From assembly GCA_038135065.1 (NCBI GenBank), contig JAYPWI010000005.1:1-64000 (forward strand): a stretch of DNA of 64,000 nucleotides, read 5' to 3'. The stretch's first letter is position 1. Each line of letters opens with the position of its first letter. Of this stretch, positions 25,500 to 33,650 are shown in pieces. The DNA is from JAYPWI01 sp038135065. Its GTDB lineage: Bacteria > Actinomycetota > Acidimicrobiia > Acidimicrobiales > Poriferisodalaceae. Made by a program: the position numbers and the translations under genes. Under the pieces are notes generated by a model, which was not told where the DNA came from, did not search any database, and saw only the letters and a list, made by a program, of their open reading frames with translations.

Positions 25500-26548
25500 A
25501 GCCCGCCTCCCGGAATCTCGAACACATCGAGACTGACGAAATCGGCGTAGTAGACGCCGAGAGCGAACGCGATGCACAGGGTGTTGACGATCCACAACCG
25601 GATGAGCACGGTCGTCTCGGGCCATCCGCCCAACTCGAAGTGGTGATGGATAGGCGCCATGCGGAAGATCCGTCGGCCGGTGGAGCGGAACGATCCCACT
25701 TGCAGGATCACCGACACCGTCTCGACCACGTACAACCCACCGATGATGGGGAGCAACAGATGGGTCTCCAGGAGCAAGGCCAAGCCGGCCATGGCAGTAC
25801 CGATCGCCAGCGAGCCCGTGTCCCCCATGAAGATCCGGGCTGGCGGAGCGTTCCACCACAGAAAGCCCACACACGCACCGGCCATGGCAGCGGCCACGAT
25901 CGCAAGATCGAGAGCGTGGGGTATGTCGTAGGTCACCGGATGCCGAAAGGCCCAGTATCCGATGATGATGAAGGCGCCGAATCCCATGGCCGCCGAGCCA
26001 CCGGCCAACCCGTCGAGACCATCAGTCAGGTTCACGGCATTCGAGAAGCCCAACACCATGAATACGGCCCAGGCAACCCACAGGACCTTCGGCACCGACA
26101 GGTCGGGAAACCCGACGCGAGTGAAGGTGATGGCCGGGGTCGCCCCCGCCCACCACATGGCCAGGACTGCGAACCCGATGGCCACCGTGAGGAGGCCGAT
26201 GACCTTCGCCTTCTTGTTCAGACCCAGATTGCGCTCGCGACGAACCTTGATCAGGTCGTCGAGAAGTCCAACCACCCCGGCCCCGGCGATGGCCAGCATC
26301 AGGGTGATGCCGGAACGGGTCATGATCGTCTCTGCCCTCAGGTGACTGACGATGTACCCCGTCAAGGCCCCAGCCACGATCGCCAAGCCCCCCATCGTCG
26401 GGGTTCCCGACTTGTGGAGATGCCCCTGGGGACCGTCGAGACGAATGGGTTGTCCAACTCCTCTTCCCAGGAGCCAAGGCAGCAGGTAGCGGGTGCCGAC
26501 CAGGGACACGCTCATCGAGGCTGCGGCTGCGATCAGGAGGGCGATCAT
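25496..26548 (-). CDS. mraY: phospho-MurNAc-pentapeptide translocase
   Basis: Polytopic transferase of 350 aa that makes lipid I from UDP-MurNAc-pentapeptide and undecaprenyl phosphate. The motifs HKSGTPTMGGLAIVAG, GLLDDLIKVRRERNLGL, NLTDGLDGLAGG (catalytic Asp residues) and FMGDTGSLAIG are all clear, as is PIHHHFELGGWPE. About ten membrane helices. It directly follows murE; murF, normally between them, is absent. Confidence 0.97.
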   Translation of the reverse strand: MIALLIAAAASMSVSLVGTRYLLPWLLGRGVGQPIRLDGPQGHLHKSGTPTMGGLAIVAGALTGYIVSHLRAETIMTRSGITLMLAIAGAGVVGLLDDLIKVRRERNLGLNKKAKVIGLLTVAIGFAVLAMWWAGATPAITFTRVGFPDLSVPKVLWVAWAVFMVLGFSNAVNLTDGLDGLAGGSAAMGFGAFIIIGYWAFRHPVTYDIPHALDLAIVAAAMAGACVGFLWWNAPPARIFMGDTGSLAIGTAMAGLALLLETHLLLPIIGGLYVVETVSVILQVGSFRSTGRRIFRMAPIHHHFELGGWPETTVLIRLWIVNTLCIAFALGVYYADFVSLDVFEIPGGGL

Positions 26549-27996
26549 CGGGCTGCGGCCCCCCGTTCTCGGACCCGCTGCTCCAGAGCGCGTCGGGCGA
26601 CGGCCGCATCGTCGAAGTCGACGACCCGATCACCGATCACCTGCGTAGCCTCGTGTCCCTTGCCCGCAACGACCACAACGTCTCCGGGCGCGGCGCCCGA
26701 AACGGCAAGGCCGATGGCGGTGGCCCGATCACCCTCCACGATCACCCGAGACCGTGCGTCAGCATCCACGATGCCTCCCACGACCTCGTCGATGATCGCC
26801 ATGGGTTCCTCGGACCTCGGGTTGTCCGATGTGACAACCACACTGTCGGCAACCTCTGCCGCAGCCAGGCCCATCAGCGGTCGCTTCGCCCGATCGCGGT
26901 CGCCGCCGGCCCCGAAGACCACCCATAGGTGCCCCTCGGTCAGTTCGCGGGCAGCGGTCAGAGCAGCGAGCAAGGCATCGGGCTTGTGGCTGTAGTCGAC
27001 GAGCACGTGAAGGTCGCTGCCAGAAACGGCTACCCGCTCCATCCGTCCCCGAACGGGACGGACCTGCGCCATGGCCTCGGCGATGTCCGGCGAACGGTGC
27101 CCGAGTTCCGAGGCGACCCGACCTGCAGCAGCCAGGTTGAGGAGATTGAACCTCCCCACGAGACGCGTTCGAGTGACGTGGCCCTGCCAGCGAAACGTGG
27201 ACCCGTCGGCGGCGACAGCAGCGTCCTGCATGTCGGACCATCCGTAGGTCACGCAGCGACCTCCTCCGGTCCGTTCCACCAGTCGCATGCCCCACGGGTC
27301 GTCCCGGTTGACCACCCCGACCTCCGCACGGCCGTCGAAGAGCCGGGCCTTTGCTCGGAAGTACTCCTCCATCGTCTCGTGAAAGTCGAGGTGCTCGGCA
27401 CCTAGGTTGGTGAACACCGCCACTGCGAACTGCGTGGCCTCCACTCTGCCGAGGGTGAGGGCGTGCGAGGAAACCTCGATGGCGGCATGTCGATCACCGG
27501 CTCGGAGACGCTGGGCCAGCCACCGCTGCAGGTCCGGAGCCTCGGGGGTCGTGCGGGCGCCGTCCAGGGTGCCGAGCACCGAACTCGGCTCCCCGAGCGC
27601 AGAAAGCACGTCGGCAATGGCGTGGGTCACCGTCGTCTTCCCTGCGGTCCCCGTCACCCCGATGGTCGACAGACTCGCCGAGGGGTTGCCGTGCACGACG
27701 GCAGACGCCGAACCCAGCGACGACCGCACGTCGGGCACCCTGATGATCACGCCAGCAGGATCCGTCCCAGCACCGATCTCGCGATCGACGAGCAGACAAC
27801 TGGCTCCCGAGGCCAGGGCCTCCCCTGCATGGTCATGGCCGTCGCGCTGGGATCCTCGAACACAGGCGAACGCCCAGCCGGCGGCCACCCGTCGGCTGTC
27901 GTGGGTCAGGTCGATCACTGGACGATCGCGGGCGGCAGGATCCGTTCCGACGACAAGGTCGCCGCCGATGGCTGCCGCCAGGGTGGTCACGGTCAT
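26545..27996 (-). CDS. murE: UDP-MurNAc-tripeptide synthetase
   Basis: Mur ligase of 483 aa. The ATP loop is GTAGKTT (116-122), the carbamylated-Lys region is EYFRAKARLF, and DNPRSE (391-396) is the motif that selects meso-diaminopimelate, so a meso-DAP peptidoglycan is predicted. ATG 27996 gives the family start MTVTTLAAAIGGD; it is 16 bases after ftsI, and its stop overlaps the mraY start by four bases. Length and domains fit MurE alone, with no MurF fusion. Confidence 0.94.
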   Translation of the reverse strand: MTVTTLAAAIGGDLVVGTDPAARDRPVIDLTHDSRRVAAGWAFACVRGSQRDGHDHAGEALASGASCLLVDREIGAGTDPAGVIIRVPDVRSSLGSASAVVHGNPSASLSTIGVTGTAGKTTVTHAIADVLSALGEPSSVLGTLDGARTTPEAPDLQRWLAQRLRAGDRHAAIEVSSHALTLGRVEATQFAVAVFTNLGAEHLDFHETMEEYFRAKARLFDGRAEVGVVNRDDPWGMRLVERTGGGRCVTYGWSDMQDAAVAADGSTFRWQGHVTRTRLVGRFNLLNLAAAGRVASELGHRSPDIAEAMAQVRPVRGRMERVAVSGSDLHVLVDYSHKPDALLAALTAARELTEGHLWVVFGAGGDRDRAKRPLMGLAAAEVADSVVVTSDNPRSEEPMAIIDEVVGGIVDADARSRVIVEGDRATAIGLAVSGAAPGDVVVVAGKGHEATQVIGDRVVDFDDAAVARRALEQRVRERGAAAR

Positions 27997-28012
27997 CGCA
28001 GCCACCGCCCCA

Positions 28013-29815
28013 TCACTCCGTGGGGGCCACACGCATGACGCGCAGGGCGTATTCGGCAACGGTCGAGAACACCGGGGCGGCCACCACGCCGGCGAGGTGT
28101 TGGTCGGTCGGCTCGTCGATGCTCACAACGATCGTCAACTCGGGCTGTTGGGCGGGCACGAAGCCCGCAAACGTCGCCATATACGCCGTCTCGCTGTACC
28201 CCGGGCGGTCCTCCAAGGGCTTCTGGGCTGTACCCGTCTTGCCGGCCGAGGCAAAGCCGTCCACTGCGGCGAGGGCGCCTGTTCCGTTGTTGACCACGTC
28301 GGCCAGCATGGCCCGAACTTGGGCCGCAGTGTTCGCGCTCAGCACCCGACGCCGATCTGCCGGCGGAGCCGGGTGCAGCTCTCCGTTCCCATCGATGGTG
28401 CCCCGGTACAGGGTCGGAGCCAGGTACACGCCGTTGTTGGCGATGGTGTTGTAGGCACCGGCAAGCTGCACGGCGGTCACGGCGATCCCCTGTCCGAACG
28501 AGATGGTAGCGAGTCCGGTGCCGTGCCAGTCCGACGCAGGGTGGAGGATGCCCGCCGACTCGGTCGGCACGGTCGCCGCCCCACCGGGCCCGGTCATCTG
28601 CCCGAAGCCGAACCGTCGCAGGTACCAGTACAGGGTGTCTCGACCAATCGATTCGGCAACCTGGATCGTGCCGATGTTCGACGACTGGGCCAGGATCTCG
28701 GTGACGGTGAGCGCCTGAGGGAAGTCGACATAGGGTTCCTGGAACACCTTGTCGGCGAACTCGTAGTTCGGAGGAATCGAGAACAGGTCATCCGCTCGCA
28801 CCGTTCCCTCTTCGAGGGCAGCGGCGACGGTGAACGTCTTGCTCACCGATCCTGGTTCGAAGACCTGGCTGTACGCAGGAGTATGGCGGGCCACCCTGAC
28901 GTCGCCGGTCTCGGGGTCGCGGGAGGCACCGGCCAGAGCGAGGATTTCCCCCGTCCCGACCTCCATCACGACGACCATGCCCCCCTTGGCCCCCGACGAC
29001 TCGACCGCCTCGAGGAGTGCCTGCTCGGTCAACCACTGCGTCTCGGTGTGCAACGTCAGGACCAGGTCGTTCCCTGCCTGTGCTTCGGATAGGACGCGGG
29101 TGGAGGTCGGCAGGGCCAGCCCGTTCCGGGCGATCCGAGATTCCAGGTGCCCACCGCTGCCCGCCAGGACATCCCCGAACTGTGCTTCGACCCCGCTGAG
29201 GGGGTTCTGGTCGATGTCCACCGAACCGAGGATGCCGCGGGCCAGGTCGTCGCCGTTGGGGCGGAGCCGACTGGGCTCATCGATGAACCCCACACCGAGC
29301 AGGCCGAGCTGGTCGACCAGGTCGCGTTCCTCGAGGGACACCTGACGAGCGATGTAGACGAAGCGGCGGTCCCTGTTCGCCAAGCGTTCGGCAATGACAC
29401 CTTCGTCGATATCGAGGACCGTTGCCAGTTGCGCCGCTGTCGCCACCGGGTCGTCCACGAGTTGGGGGTCGGCGTACACCGAGGGGCGATTGTCCGACAG
29501 GGCCAGGACACTGAAATCGCGATCCAGGATGGCACCCCGGGCAGGCACGATGTCCACATCGGTACTGCCCTGCCGGTCACCGAAGCCGACGTAGCGATCT
29601 TGTTGGATCACCTGGATCTGCACGAGCCGGGCCGCCAGTGCCACGACCCCCAGCAGGACGGCGAGGGTCATCAGCCCGACCCGACGCCCACGCGAGCCGA
29701 CCCGTACCCGACGTCCCCGCGCTTCGGACGCTTGGGGAGCTGCAGGGGCGGCCCTCCGCGTCTGTTTGCGGGCTGGCCCTGGTCGGGACCGAGTCCGCTG
29801 AAGGGTCGAGGTCAC
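28013..29815 (-). CDS. ftsI: divisome transpeptidase, penicillin-binding protein FtsI
   Basis: Class B PBP of 600 aa. A basic cytoplasmic N-terminus, one helix (about 48-68), the pedestal domain (PARGAILDRDFSVLA onward), then the transpeptidase with the active Ser in SVSK (323-326), SSN (377-379) and KTG (525-527). It cross-links septal peptidoglycan together with FtsW. No PASTA domain is present. GTG 29815 follows ftsL by about 36 bases. All catalytic motifs are intact. Confidence 0.96.
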   Translation of the reverse strand: MTSTLQRTRSRPGPARKQTRRAAPAAPQASEARGRRVRVGSRGRRVGLMTLAVLLGVVALAARLVQIQVIQQDRYVGFGDRQGSTDVDIVPARGAILDRDFSVLALSDNRPSVYADPQLVDDPVATAAQLATVLDIDEGVIAERLANRDRRFVYIARQVSLEERDLVDQLGLLGVGFIDEPSRLRPNGDDLARGILGSVDIDQNPLSGVEAQFGDVLAGSGGHLESRIARNGLALPTSTRVLSEAQAGNDLVLTLHTETQWLTEQALLEAVESSGAKGGMVVVMEVGTGEILALAGASRDPETGDVRVARHTPAYSQVFEPGSVSKTFTVAAALEEGTVRADDLFSIPPNYEFADKVFQEPYVDFPQALTVTEILAQSSNIGTIQVAESIGRDTLYWYLRRFGFGQMTGPGGAATVPTESAGILHPASDWHGTGLATISFGQGIAVTAVQLAGAYNTIANNGVYLAPTLYRGTIDGNGELHPAPPADRRRVLSANTAAQVRAMLADVVNNGTGALAAVDGFASAGKTGTAQKPLEDRPGYSETAYMATFAGFVPAQQPELTIVVSIDEPTDQHLAGVVAAPVFSTVAEYALRVMRVAPTE

Positions 29816-29851
29816 GGTTGCACTCGTAGGGAAGTGGTCACGTCCGGCAGG

Positions 29852-30307
29852 TCAATTCCCGGTCAGCAGGGACTTCATCGACATCCAGTCGACCCCGCCA
29901 TCGTCCAGCACCTCGGCATGTACCCGAGCGGTGGCTGCAATGAAGATGGGAGGCACGGTGACGTCGATCGGCTCGGATGCCGAGACCAGTCCGAGGATCC
30001 CCTCGGCCATCAACTCGACCTCCATCGGCGTGTTCAGCGTCTCGATCTGGTACTGCAACTCGACCATCCGCTGACGTTCTGCATTGATGTCGCGCTCGAG
30101 CCCGTTGAGCCGGTATTGGCCGTCGGCCAGCACCGAATGGAAGATGGCGAGGCCCATCAGGATGGCGAGAGCGGCAACCCCCACTGCGGTGGCCACCCCC
30201 ACCAGTCGCCGCACGACGGCATCACGACCACCGACCAGGGGCAGCGGCACCACCGGCGCCGCAACACCGTCGAGGAGCCCGACACCGCGGGCCACAGCGC
30301 TGGTCAC
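29852..30307 (-). CDS. ftsL: FtsL-like divisome protein
   Basis: A 151-aa bitopic protein: N-terminal tail, one hydrophobic helix (VGVATAVGVAALAILMGLAI, about 36-55), a short coiled coil (RLNGLERDINAERQRMVELQ) and a variable tail. FtsL proteins diverge quickly, so the call relies on size, topology and its place between rsmH and ftsI. GTG 30307 lies two bases after the rsmH stop. It should pair with a FtsB/DivIC-like protein, not seen in this window. Confidence 0.85.
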   Translation of the reverse strand: MTSAVARGVGLLDGVAAPVVPLPLVGGRDAVVRRLVGVATAVGVAALAILMGLAIFHSVLADGQYRLNGLERDINAERQRMVELQYQIETLNTPMEVELMAEGILGLVSASEPIDVTVPPIFIAATARVHAEVLDDGGVDWMSMKSLLTGN

Positions 30308-30309
30308 CG

Positions 30310-31263
30310 TCAGTACTCCCCGACCGCCAAGCGCTCAGCGGACCGGAAGCGAGCACTGGCTGCCCGTGGGTTGGCCGCGACCTCGACCGGCATCGGCCGC
30401 CGGACCTTCCTCCGGAGCAGTCGCACCGAGGGCCCTGCTCCACAGATACACGGCAGACCCGATGGGCATTCACACACCCCGTCCGCTGCCTGACGCAGAA
30501 CATGTTTCACGATGCGGTCCTCCCCTGAGTGATACGCAATGACGGCCACGCGACCTCCCGGCTCGAGCCGGTCGATCACCGCGGTAAGAGCTGGCTCGAT
30601 CGCAGCGAGTTCGTCGTTGACCTCGATGCGAATGGCCTGGAACGTCCTCATGGCCGGATGGCGCCCGCGACGCCTCGCCGCCGCAGGGACGGCCTCGACG
30701 ACGACCTCGGCCAACTGCCCGGTGCTGAGAATTGGGCGAGCTGCCACGATGGCTGCAGCGATACGCCGCGCATGGGGCTCGTCGGCATACATCCGCAGCA
30801 GGCGCGCCAGAGCTCCATGCTCGTAGTCGTTGACCACCTGTGCAGCTGCGAGCGGTCCGTCGGGGTCCATCCTCATGTCGAGCGGTCCGTCGAAGCGATG
30901 GGAGAAGCCGCGGTCACCCCGATCGAGCTGAGGGCTGCTGACCCCGAGGTCGAACAGGGCACCCACGAAGGGTTCCCCCCCGGTGTTCGCAGGATCGTCG
31001 AGCAGGGATCCCACTGCGTCGAATCGACAGCGGACCAGTGACGCCCGCTCACCATGCTGTGCCAGACGTCGACCAGCGGCTCGGATCGCCTCGGGGTCGC
31101 GATCCAGGCCCAACAAGCGGCGACCAGGGTGCTGGCGCAGGATGGCGTCGGCGTGACCTCCGCCCCCCACGGTGGCGTCGACGATGAGTCCCGAGCCCAG
31201 AGGCTCGAAGGTCTCGAGGACCTCGTCGAGCATCACGGGGCGATGCTCGAAGTCCGATGCCAT
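30310..31263 (-). CDS. rsmH: 16S rRNA m4C1402 methyltransferase
   Basis: SAM-dependent methyltransferase RsmH (MraW) of 317 aa that methylates N4 of C1402 in the ribosomal P site. It opens HRPVMLDEVLETF, then VDATVGGGGHADAIL (SAM loop), FDLGVSSPQLDRGDRGFS and RTFQAIRIEVNDEL, all family signatures. ATG 31263 follows a strong AAGGGGG site. A 212-base leader with strong RNA structure separates it from mraZ. Confidence 0.96.
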   Translation of the reverse strand: MASDFEHRPVMLDEVLETFEPLGSGLIVDATVGGGGHADAILRQHPGRRLLGLDRDPEAIRAAGRRLAQHGERASLVRCRFDAVGSLLDDPANTGGEPFVGALFDLGVSSPQLDRGDRGFSHRFDGPLDMRMDPDGPLAAAQVVNDYEHGALARLLRMYADEPHARRIAAAIVAARPILSTGQLAEVVVEAVPAAARRRGRHPAMRTFQAIRIEVNDELAAIEPALTAVIDRLEPGGRVAVIAYHSGEDRIVKHVLRQAADGVCECPSGLPCICGAGPSVRLLRRKVRRPMPVEVAANPRAASARFRSAERLAVGEY

Positions 31264-31309
31264 CGGTTCACCCCCTTGGGTTCGGGCGAGTCGACCCGTC
31301 GCGTGGCCC

Positions 31310-31410
31310 TGCTGTTCCCCGGCGGGCGTGACCGCCGGGGAATTTCCCCGCCGGAGCCTGCAGTTTTTTGGGCGGAGCTGGGGCTTTCCGAGCCCGCCGG
31401 AGAACAGCAC
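31310..31410 (-). ncRNA. candidate mraW-type structured leader RNA
   Basis: In the mraZ-rsmH gap the minus-strand RNA shows, 5' to 3': a small GGGCT/AGCCC hairpin (31380s-31390s), an unpaired CCAAAAAACUGCAGG (about 31356-31370), a GGGGAAAUUCCCC element (31337-31349) and an 11-bp hairpin (31342-31332 with 31325-31315). The last two compete for the same bases. As I remember it, the described actinobacterial mraW motif has an A-run followed by CU and a CCCC-containing loop and sits in this position. No covariance test was possible here. Confidence 0.55.
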
Positions 31411-31475
31411 CGCCGCGCGGCGCATCGTGTAATCGGTACAAGTGGTGCGACACCCCCGCACAGTGGAGAGGCGCA

Positions 31476-31931
31476 TCAGTCGACCTCCACTCCGCCCGAT
31501 GTGGTGGGGTAGGAGTCGGGGTCGCCGAGGACGGTATCTCCCTCGTGACTGACCGCAGCCCACCGACCGGCGTCCCAGATCTCGACGAGGTCGACCGAGC
31601 CGATGATCATGCAATCGCGTTCCAGGCCGGCAAACTGGCGCAGTTCTTCCGGGATGGCGATCCGGCCCTGCTTGTCTGGCATCACCCGAGCGGCACCGGC
31701 ACCAAATGCCCGCTTGGCAGCTCGTTGCCGTGCGTCACCCACCTTTGACCGGGCCGCCATCTCGCGCGCCATGTCGCTGAACTGCGTAGGGGTCATCAGG
31801 GCCAGACATGCCTCGGAGCCCTTGATGAGGAAGCCCGACTGCTCGAAGGCGGTTCGGAACGATGCAGGCAGGACGATGCGCCCTTTGGCGTCGAGCGCAT
31901 GCTCGTACTGCCCGACGAAGAACTCGTCCAT
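31476..31931 (-). CDS. mraZ: transcriptional regulator MraZ
   Basis: AbrB-fold DNA-binding protein of 151 aa with two repeats: EHALDAKGRIVLPASFR near the N-terminus and MPDKQGRIAIPEELRQF in the middle. It represses the division cluster by binding GTGGG-type boxes upstream of its own gene, and such boxes are present here. ATG 31931 has a GGGAGGAGG ribosome site. The leader from the predicted start point is about 95 bases. Confidence 0.95.
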   Translation of the reverse strand: MDEFFVGQYEHALDAKGRIVLPASFRTAFEQSGFLIKGSEACLALMTPTQFSDMAREMAARSKVGDARQRAAKRAFGAGAARVMPDKQGRIAIPEELRQFAGLERDCMIIGSVDLVEIWDAGRWAAVSHEGDTVLGDPDSYPTTSGGVEVD

Positions 31932-32018
31932 ACCGCCTCCTCCCTGATCGCCTCGTGGCCGCCAGACCGCTTGTTCCAGGGGAGAGATGGGATTGGGCTG
32001 TACAGCCGTGCCCTTCTC

Positions 32019-32054
32019 CCCCACTTCGCCCCACCATAAGCCCCTTTCCCCCAC
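32019..32054 (-). promoter_or_regulatory. MraZ operator: three GTGGGG boxes
   Basis: On the minus strand GTGGGG occurs at 32054-32049, 32034-32029 and 32024-32019, that is at 20- and 10-base steps, on one face of the helix. They flank and overlap the -10 region of the mraZ promoter, where MraZ boxes sit in other bacteria. Confidence 0.8.
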
Positions 32055-32061
32055 CTGGCAA
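32033..32061 (-). promoter_or_regulatory. promoter of the mraZ/division cluster
   Basis: -35 TTGCCA (32061-32056), 17-base spacer, -10 TATGGT (32038-32033), start point near 32026. One MraZ box lies inside the spacer and one covers the -10, so MraZ binding should block the polymerase. Confidence 0.7.
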
Positions 32062-32117
32062 CCACTTCGAGGGAGGTTTTCACCACTCCACGTCGGCAAT
32101 TCGAATGACAGCGATGT

Positions 32118-32139
32118 AATTACACCCATAGGGTGAATT
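32118..32139 (-). terminator. AT-flanked hairpin between lplA and mraZ
   Basis: AATT, bulged A, CACCC, loop ATA, GGGTG, AATT. It lies 26 bases past the lplA stop in a notably AT-rich patch. It could terminate the lplA operon or be an operator; no U-tract follows. Confidence 0.35.
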
Positions 32140-32164
32140 GCTGGCTGTTTGTATTAGGACAAAC

Positions 32165-32833
32165 TCAGCGTTGCTGGATGGCCTCGACCACCGCCGGCAA
32201 CGGGTCCACGGCCGTCACGGCACCCATCCCCACGCCTACATCGGCGCACCGTTCGGCCACCTCGTCACCGACCATGGCAGCCAGGCCGCTCATCGACCAC
32301 GAGCGATACCAGACACACTGAATTCTCGCTGCAGCCCGGGTCCGGCGCTGTGCCATACCAACCAACTTGCGCGACCCGACGAGCAACTCCCCCGCCCCCC
32401 GCCCGGCAAAGCAGACGAGGGAACCGTCCTGCCCGGCCACGTGTCCCCCGGTATGCAGAATTGTTCGCACACCGAGACCCTCGAGGACGTCGGCAATCGT
32501 CCGGCCGAGCCACAAGAAGGAACGGCCGATGTCGTCATCCCACAGCGGATCATGGCGCGGCACCGTCACATCCAGCCAGGTGGACTCCCCCGGAGCGAGC
32601 CAGACCACACCTCCGCCACTGCGACGACGAACCACGTCCACCCCCTCGCCGGGTCCTACTCGATGGTCGGGCAACGACGTGGTCGAGCCCAATACCAGGG
32701 CTGGCCGGGTGACCTCCATCACAGCCAGGCGGCGGCGTCCGTCGACCATCAATGGGCGCTTGTGCAACAGGGCGGCCCCACCCCTCCACCGCTCGAACAC
32801 CCACTCGCCGGGCTGACCCCCCGATGAGATCAT
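32165..32833 (-). CDS. biotin/lipoate protein ligase family protein (LplA-like)
   Basis: A 222-aa protein of the lipoate-ligase fold. The characteristic RRRSGGGVVWLAPGESTWLD (lipoate-binding RRxSGGG) and GSRKLVGMAQRRTR (catalytic Lys) are present. It would attach lipoate or octanoate to a carrier protein, or move octanoate like LipM. The LplA C-terminal accessory domain is missing. ATG 32833 overlaps the HNH gene stop by four bases (ATGA); an earlier ATG at 32872 would overlap 43 bases. Confidence 0.85.
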   Translation of the reverse strand: MISSGGQPGEWVFERWRGGAALLHKRPLMVDGRRRLAVMEVTRPALVLGSTTSLPDHRVGPGEGVDVVRRRSGGGVVWLAPGESTWLDVTVPRHDPLWDDDIGRSFLWLGRTIADVLEGLGVRTILHTGGHVAGQDGSLVCFAGRGAGELLVGSRKLVGMAQRRTRAAARIQCVWYRSWSMSGLAAMVGDEVAERCADVGVGMGAVTAVDPLPAVVEAIQQR

Positions 32834-33363
32834 CGAGCGAGCGGCCTCAGACTCGGTAGGTAGTCCTGCCATTCGCTCGGCATGTGACTGCGTAGGGCGG
32901 CATCGACGGCTAGCGGTTCCGGAGCGTACGGAGGCTGGGACAAGCTGAACCGGCTTTCCCCCAGGAGGGAGTCACCCTTCGCCACGTTGCATACACGGCA
33001 GCAAGCCACGACGTTCTCCCAATCGTGGGTGCCCCCCTTGCTTCGGGGATGGACGTGGTCGATGCACTCAGCCGTTCGACCGCAGTACTGACAGCGGTTC
33101 CCGTCCCGAACGAAGATCGCCGCACGATGCAACGGTGCCCGGCGACGAAAGGGGGCTCTCACGTGATGTGAGAGTCGAACCACACTCGGCACCGGCATCC
33201 GGAGATGCTCCGAGCGAATCACCCCATCGCCAGTATGGAGCACCTCCGCCCTCCCCCCGAGAACCATCAACACGGCGCGGCGCGCCGACACGATCGACAA
33301 CGCCTGGTACGTGACGTTGAGCACCAAGGCCCGTTCTGCCAGCAGGCTCGGGCCCCTTGCCAT
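32830..33363 (-). CDS. HNH-endonuclease-domain protein
   Basis: A 177-aa protein of the actinobacterial HNH family that begins LAERALVLNVTYQALSIVSA. The HNH/zinc site is RDGNRCQYCG ... CIDHVHPRSKGG ... ENVVACCRVCN, with two CxxC pairs and the catalytic His. It is chromosomal and widely conserved, and so unlikely to be an intron enzyme or restriction nuclease; its substrate is unknown. ATG 33363 overlaps the stop of the small gene before it (TGATG). Confidence 0.88.
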   Translation of the reverse strand: MARGPSLLAERALVLNVTYQALSIVSARRAVLMVLGGRAEVLHTGDGVIRSEHLRMPVPSVVRLSHHVRAPFRRRAPLHRAAIFVRDGNRCQYCGRTAECIDHVHPRSKGGTHDWENVVACCRVCNVAKGDSLLGESRFSLSQPPYAPEPLAVDAALRSHMPSEWQDYLPSLRPLAR

Positions 33364-33650
33364 CAGCGACTTGCCTGCGGCCACCGTCGACACCACTCGA
33401 GCCATGCCACCAGATCGTCGGGCCGAACCGGGCCGTCGCCCGAACCCCCGTACATGGTCACCAACCGGAAGCGCAGGTAGGCCGGGGACGGTAGCGGCAG
33501 GAACGGTCGCCGCCGCCACCAGCCATCGGGGACCATGCGGCGCGCAGCCCGCGCAGCGGTCGGCCAGAGCCGTGGTCGACGGAGCACGGCGACCACGCAG
33601 GACCAGGACCCGCTCGGGAGCACCAGGAGCTCACCCACGACGTCCTCCAT
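33363..33650 (-). CDS. small conserved actinobacterial protein, function unknown
   Basis: A 95-aa Trp/Arg/Pro-rich soluble protein. The core PDGWWRRRPFLPLPSPAYL then RFRLVTMYGGSG resembles short proteins found next to HNH genes in actinobacteria. No catalytic motif is seen. ATG 33650 lies inside the end of the ROK gene (20-base overlap), and its stop overlaps the HNH start, so the group is translated as a coupled unit. Confidence 0.7.
   Translation of the reverse strand: MEDVVGELLVLPSGSWSCVVAVLRRPRLWPTAARAARRMVPDGWWRRRPFLPLPSPAYLRFRLVTMYGGSGDGPVRPDDLVAWLEWCRRWPQASR

Noticed and set aside
25500..25874. Longer N-terminus for murD
   Set aside because: Lies within mraY in another frame; GTG 25499 gives the correct Rossmann start and a GTGA overlap.
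26545..27996. MurE-MurF fusion to explain the missing murF
   Set aside because: The product is 483 aa with a single set of Mur ligase motifs.
32830..33363. HNH protein as a mobile intron or restriction nuclease
   Set aside because: It is embedded in a coupled core operon, with no intron, methylase or repeats nearby.
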